This document shows positions 60,767 through 64,000 of a stretch of 64,000 bases of DNA, piece after piece. The translations under genes were made by a program, and so were the position numbers. Below the pieces are notes generated by a model. That model had not been told where the DNA came from and did not search any database. It saw only the letters and a list, made by a program, of their open reading frames with translations. Origin of the DNA: Vibrio rumoiensis 1S-45 (GTDB lineage: Bacteria > Pseudomonadota > Gammaproteobacteria > Enterobacterales > Vibrionaceae); NCBI RefSeq assembly GCF_000286955.2, contig NZ_AJYK02000017.1, positions 1 through 64,000 of the forward strand, read 5' to 3'. Numbering within the stretch: the first letter of the stretch is position 1; each line of letters begins with the position of its first letter.

Positions 60767-61981
60767 TTAGTGATGAGCCCACTCAACAGTGTTCAAATCA
60801 ATCCCTTCTTTGTACATGTCCCATAGTGGTGACATGTCACGGAGTTTATCTACTGCTACGCGGATCTGTTCAACTGCGTAATCAATTTCTTCTGCTGTTG
60901 TAAAACGGCCAAATGAGAAACGAACTGAGCTATGCGCTAATTCATCATCAAGACCTAATGCGCGTAAAACGTATGAAGGTTCAAGGCTTGCAGATGTACA
61001 TGCAGAACCTGAAGAAACAGCAAGATCTTTCAGTGCCATTAATAATGATTCACCTTCAACAAACGCAAAACTTACGTTGAGGTTATTTGGTAGACGTTGC
61101 TCCAAATCACCGTTGATTGTGACCGCTTCCATGTCTTTGATGCCATCTAATAGACGGTTACGTAACATTAGGGCGTGATCATAATCTTTTTGCATATCTT
61201 GTTTTGCAACAGCACATGCTTCGCCCATACCCACGATTTGGTGAGTTGGAAGCGTACCTGAGCGGAAACCACGCTCATGACCACCGCCGTGCATTTGCGC
61301 TTCAAGGCGAATACGTGGCTTACGACGAACGTAAAGCGCACCAATACCTTTAGGACCATAAATCTTATGAGCAGAAAGTGAAATCAAGTCAACTTTTAAG
61401 GCTTGAGTATCAATCGGTAACTTACCTGCTGATTGCGCAGCATCAACATGGAAAACCGTTTTATTGGCGCGACAAAGTTCACCAATCGCAGCGATATCTT
61501 GAATTACACCAATTTCGTTATTTACATGCATGATCGAAACTAAAACGGTATCGTCACGCAATGCGGCTTTGAATTTTTCGAGATCAATCAAACCATTACT
61601 TTCAGGCTCAAGATACGTTACTTCATAACCTTCACGTTCTAGTTGACGACAAGGATCCAGTACCGCTTTATGCTCTGTTTTACACGTAATGATGTGCTTA
61701 CCTTGTTTCGCATAAAAGTGAGCAACACCTTTAATCGCAAGGTTATCTGACTCTGTCGCTCCAGAAGTAAATACGATTTCGCGAGGATCAGCGTTTAGAA
61801 TGTCAGCAATTTGCTCACGAGCATGATCAACGGCTTCTTCTGCCTGCCAACCGAAACGGTGTGAACGCGATGCTGGATTACCAAAGGTGCCATCCATCGT
61901 CATAAATTGAACCATTTTTTCAGCGACACGTGGGTCGACCGGGCATGTCGCTGAATAGTCAAAATAAATAGGCAGTTTCAT
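60767..61981 (-). CDS. iscS: Cysteine desulfurase IscS
   Basis: PLP enzyme supplying sulfur for Fe-S clusters and tRNA thiolation. 404 residues, as in E. coli. PLP lysine K206 ([12 protein letters not shown]), PLP-site TSGATESDN, persulfide Cys in [16 protein letters not shown]. Second gene of the isc operon. Confidence 0.98.
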   Translation of the reverse strand: MKLPIYFDYSATCPVDPRVAEKMVQFMTMDGTFGNPASRSHRFGWQAEEAVDHAREQIADILNADPREIVFTSGATESDNLAIKGVAHFYAKQGKHIITCKTEHKAVLDPCRQLEREGYEVTYLEPESNGLIDLEKFKAALRDDTVLVSIMHVNNEIGVIQDIAAIGELCRANKTVFHVDAAQSAGKLPIDTQALKVDLISLSAHKIYGPKGIGALYVRRKPRIRLEAQMHGGGHERGFRSGTLPTHQIVGMGEACAVAKQDMQKDYDHALMLRNRLLDGIKDMEAVTINGDLEQRLPNNLNVSFAFVEGESLLMALKDLAVSSGSACTSASLEPSYVLRALGLDDELAHSSVRFSFGRFTTAEEIDYAVEQIRVAVDKLRDMSPLWDMYKEGIDLNTVEWAHH

Positions 61982-62057
61982 TCTTTACTCCAATGTAAAA
62001 GCTTGTTGCTCACTAAAAGGGCGAGCATGTATACCAGTAGTGCCTGCTTTGTCATGA

Positions 62058-62540
62058 TTAGTTTGAAGCGTAACTCTTGTTACCAAAGCTATTGTTCACT
62101 ACAAGTTCAATATTTTGACGCTCTGAAATATCAAGTACTTCGCTATTACGCATTAATTCACCAAGCGTAATACCATCTAAGAACTCGCTAATACGAGAAC
62201 TGAGATCATGCCATAGCGTATGCGTTAAACAACGAACGCCACCTTGGCAATCCCCTTTGCCTTGACACTTTGTTGCGTCAACTGATTCATCAACTGCGGC
62301 TATAACAGAGCCGACCGCGATATCATCTGCGTCCAACCCTAAGCGATAACCACCGCCGGGACCACGTACACTCGCCACTAAGCCAGCTTTACGTAATCGA
62401 GAAAAAAGTTGTTCCAAGTAAGATAATGAAATCCCTTGGCGTTCTGAAATATCTGCTAACGGTACAGGCCCTTGATTTGAATGCAAAGCTACATCCAGCA
62501 TGGCTGTTACCGCGTATCTTCCTTTTGATGTGAGTCTCAT
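62058..62540 (-). CDS. iscR: Fe-S cluster-responsive regulator IscR
   Basis: Rrf2-family repressor of isc when it carries a 2Fe-2S cluster. 160 residues (E. coli 162). Winged HTH ([19 protein letters not shown]), cluster ligands C92, C98, C104 and H107. The frame is open to 62603, but those codons overlie the operator region, and ATG 62540 matches the family start. First gene of iscRSUA-hscBA-fdx-iscX; two tandem IscR sites precede it. Confidence 0.97.
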   Translation of the reverse strand: MRLTSKGRYAVTAMLDVALHSNQGPVPLADISERQGISLSYLEQLFSRLRKAGLVASVRGPGGGYRLGLDADDIAVGSVIAAVDESVDATKCQGKGDCQGGVRCLTHTLWHDLSSRISEFLDGITLGELMRNSEVLDISERQNIELVVNNSFGNKSYASN

Positions 62541-62582
62541 ATCGCACCGTATCCACAGTAAGTATGTGGACACTATATTTTC

Positions 62583-62632
62583 ATACCATAGTAATTTAGT
62601 CAAGTATTAAACCTACTAATTTAGTCAAGTAT
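62583..62632 (-). promoter_or_regulatory. Tandem type 1 IscR operators at the isc promoter
   Basis: Two adjacent 25-base units (62608-62632 and 62583-62607), each beginning ATACTTGACTAAATTA on the minus strand and matching the type 1 consensus ATASYYGACTRWWWYAGTCRRSTAT in most positions. TTGACT of the unit nearer iscR also serves as -35, with an AT-rich -10 near 62575-62580. Holo-IscR binding here would block isc transcription. Confidence 0.85.
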
Positions 62633-62642
62633 TCGCAAGTGC

Positions 62643-63383
62643 CTATTTTTTATCCGAAATCGACTTCTCAACTGAGGTTAAGATACCTCTTAACATATTC
62701 AATTCTTGCAATTCAGGTCTAGCGCGACTGAAAAGACGACGCAATTTATTCATCACTAAATTGGGTTTATCTTTAGCTATAAATTGGGTATCGAGGATGA
62801 CATTTTCAAGGTGCTGATAAAACAATTCCAATTCTTTATGCCGAGGATACTCCTCTTCAACTGGAGCTGAATATTGTTGCGCTTCTTTTTCCAGCCAAGC
62901 CATACGTATTTCATAGCTTAAAGTCTGAACGGCCATAGCAAGATTTAATGAACTATATTCAGGGTTAGCGGGTATGCAAACATGATAATGACACTTTTGT
63001 AGTTCATCATTTGTTAAACCTGTTCTTTCACGGCCAAAGACTAAAGCTACTTTGCCTTTTTCAGCTTCTTGAATAAATTTAACGCCACACTCTCTTGGCT
63101 CCAACATCGGCCACTCAAGAGTGCGAGAGCGCGCACTTGAACCTACAACCAAAGCACAATCAGAAACAGCTTCTTCTAGGGTATCAACGATTTTTGCATG
63201 TTGGGCAACATCACCAGCACCAGAAGCTAAAGACATCGTCTGTTCATCAACCGAACATTGGGGAGAGACTAGAACCATTTCAGTTAAACCCATGACCTTC
63301 ATCGCTCTCGCGGCAGATCCAATATTACCTGAATGGGATGTTCCCACTAAAATTACTTTTACATTATCTAACATGGTATTCAT
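62643..63383 (-). CDS. trmJ: tRNA (cytidine/uridine-2'-O-)-methyltransferase TrmJ
   Basis: SPOUT methyltransferase modifying position 32 of several tRNAs. About 246 residues (E. coli 246). SAM-knot motifs [15 protein letters not shown] and [25 protein letters not shown]-terminal [20 protein letters not shown]. Start uncertain: ATG 63383 (MNTMLDN) or 63374 (MLDN); neither has a clear ribosome-binding site. The frame extends to 63416 without a better one. Divergent from suhB. Confidence 0.94.
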   Translation of the reverse strand: MNTMLDNVKVILVGTSHSGNIGSAARAMKVMGLTEMVLVSPQCSVDEQTMSLASGAGDVAQHAKIVDTLEEAVSDCALVVGSSARSRTLEWPMLEPRECGVKFIQEAEKGKVALVFGRERTGLTNDELQKCHYHVCIPANPEYSSLNLAMAVQTLSYEIRMAWLEKEAQQYSAPVEEEYPRHKELELFYQHLENVILDTQFIAKDKPNLVMNKLRRLFSRARPELQELNMLRGILTSVEKSISDKK

Positions 63384-63502
63384 CGTTAACGTGAAAAATT
63401 GGCAGGATGATACCATAACTCAAAATAAAATGACCTTTTCCTTCCATTCTCAGATCAACAACTGAACAAAAAATAGACGCTTTCTATTTGGATAAACTCT
63501 GG

Positions 63503-63508
63503 TATACT
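63503..63508 (+). promoter_or_regulatory. -10 element of the suhB promoter
   Basis: TATACT preceded by TGG (extended -10 like), 43 bases upstream of the suhB ATG. No convincing -35. Confidence 0.45.
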
Positions 63509-63551
63509 GCTCGCCGCTTTTTCGTTCTTTAACATCCGTTGGGAAAACTAT

Positions 63552-64000
63552 ATGCATCCTATGCTAAATATTGCAATTCGTGCTGCACGAATGGCTGGCA
63601 ATCATATTGCCAAATCTGCAGAAAATACTGACAAAATTGAAACAACTCAAAAAGGTCAGAATGACTTTGTCACTAATATCGACAAAGAAGCAGAACAACT
63701 GATTATTGATACCATCAAAAAATCTTACCCTGATCACTGCATCATTGGTGAAGAAAGCGGTTCTATTGACGGTAAAGATACAGATGTTCAATGGATCATT
63801 GACCCACTGGATGGCACTAATAACTTCGTGAAAGGCTTCCCACACTTTGCTGTTTCTATCGCGGTGCGTATGCGCGGTAAAACAGAAGTTGCTTGTGTAT
63901 ATGATCCTATCCGTAATGAACTATTCACAGCACAGCGCGGTTCTGGCGCACAGTTAAATAACGCTCGCCTTCGTATCAATCCTATTAAAGATTTGAACGG
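63552..64000 (+). CDS. suhB: Inositol-1-monophosphatase SuhB (partial, 3' end off window)
   Basis: Mg-dependent inositol monophosphatase fold; in E. coli SuhB is also part of the rRNA transcription antitermination complex. 149 codons are present of about 267. Metal-site motifs GEESGS and WIIDPLDGTNNFVKGFPHF are intact; starts MHPMLNIAIRAARMAGN as in the family. Divergent from trmJ, as in E. coli. Confidence 0.96.
   Translation, partial: MHPMLNIAIRAARMAGNHIAKSAENTDKIETTQKGQNDFVTNIDKEAEQLIIDTIKKSYPDHCIIGEESGSIDGKDTDVQWIIDPLDGTNNFVKGFPHFAVSIAVRMRGKTEVACVYDPIRNELFTAQRGSGAQLNNARLRINPIKDLN

Noticed and set aside
62541-62603. N-terminal extension of IscR
   Set aside because: It would place coding sequence over the isc promoter and IscR operator; the family begins at [14 protein letters not shown].

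Overview
This is a chromosomal window from a member of the Vibrionaceae, most likely Vibrio itself. The base composition is AT-leaning, the proteins resemble enterobacterial and Vibrio orthologues throughout, and the order grpE-dnaK-dnaJ / nadK-recN-bamE-rnfH-ratA-smpB-ssrA next to type IV minor pilin genes, mltF and purL is, from memory, the order in Vibrio cholerae. I cannot name the species. The window is almost entirely core genome: I see no IS element, prophage, integron or CRISPR array. It starts inside purL and ends inside suhB.

Layout. 1-6.6 kb: purL (with a PurR operator), the lipid-anchored transglycosylase mltF, an unannotated-looking 47-residue basic protein gene, and tadA. 6.7-11.4 kb: a type IV pilus minor-pilin cluster (fimT, pilW, two paralogous PilX-like genes flanking pilV, and a divergent pilE-like gene). 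11.7-16 kb: the chaperone genes dnaJ, dnaK and grpE, with two well-formed sigma-32 promoters. 16-21.5 kb: nadK, SOS-controlled recN, bamE, rnfH, ratA, smpB and the tmRNA gene ssrA, whose 3' end (the VPI-1 insertion site in V. cholerae) is unoccupied here. 21.6-28 kb: a RIO-type kinase, ahpC/ahpF with an OxyR-like site, a SulP transporter and a prolyl-hydroxylase-like 2OG oxygenase.

28.3-33.1 kb: the cytochrome bo3 ubiquinol oxidase operon cyoABCDE, followed by an 0.8-kb gene-poor stretch with a probable gene remnant. 34-37 kb: glutathione-dependent formaldehyde detoxification (frmB-like and adhC-like) with a divergent LysR regulator. 37-37.9 kb: a voltage-gated cation channel of the NaChBac superfamily whose filter is unusually acidic. 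38-41.4 kb: guaA and guaB, with a PurR-like operator at guaB. 41.7-44.9 kb: xseA and a GAF/degenerate-GGDEF/EAL phosphodiesterase.

45.5-62.5 kb is a long minus-strand run: iscR-iscS-iscU-iscA-hscB-hscA-fdx-iscX-pepB-ndk-rlmN-pilF-rodZ-ispG-hisS-yfgM-bamB-der. It covers Fe-S assembly, outer-membrane assembly, isoprenoid and tRNA functions, with a tandem IscR operator at its head. trmJ and a divergent suhB close the window.

How it fits together: several stress and metabolite circuits can be read directly from DNA (PurR on purL and guaB, LexA on recN, sigma-32 on grpE and dnaK, OxyR on ahpC, IscR on isc). The most unusual items are the channel filter, the duplicated PilX-like pilins (one with its ribosome-binding site inside a hairpin), a near-leaderless smpB promoter, and several strong intergenic hairpins without an obvious role.
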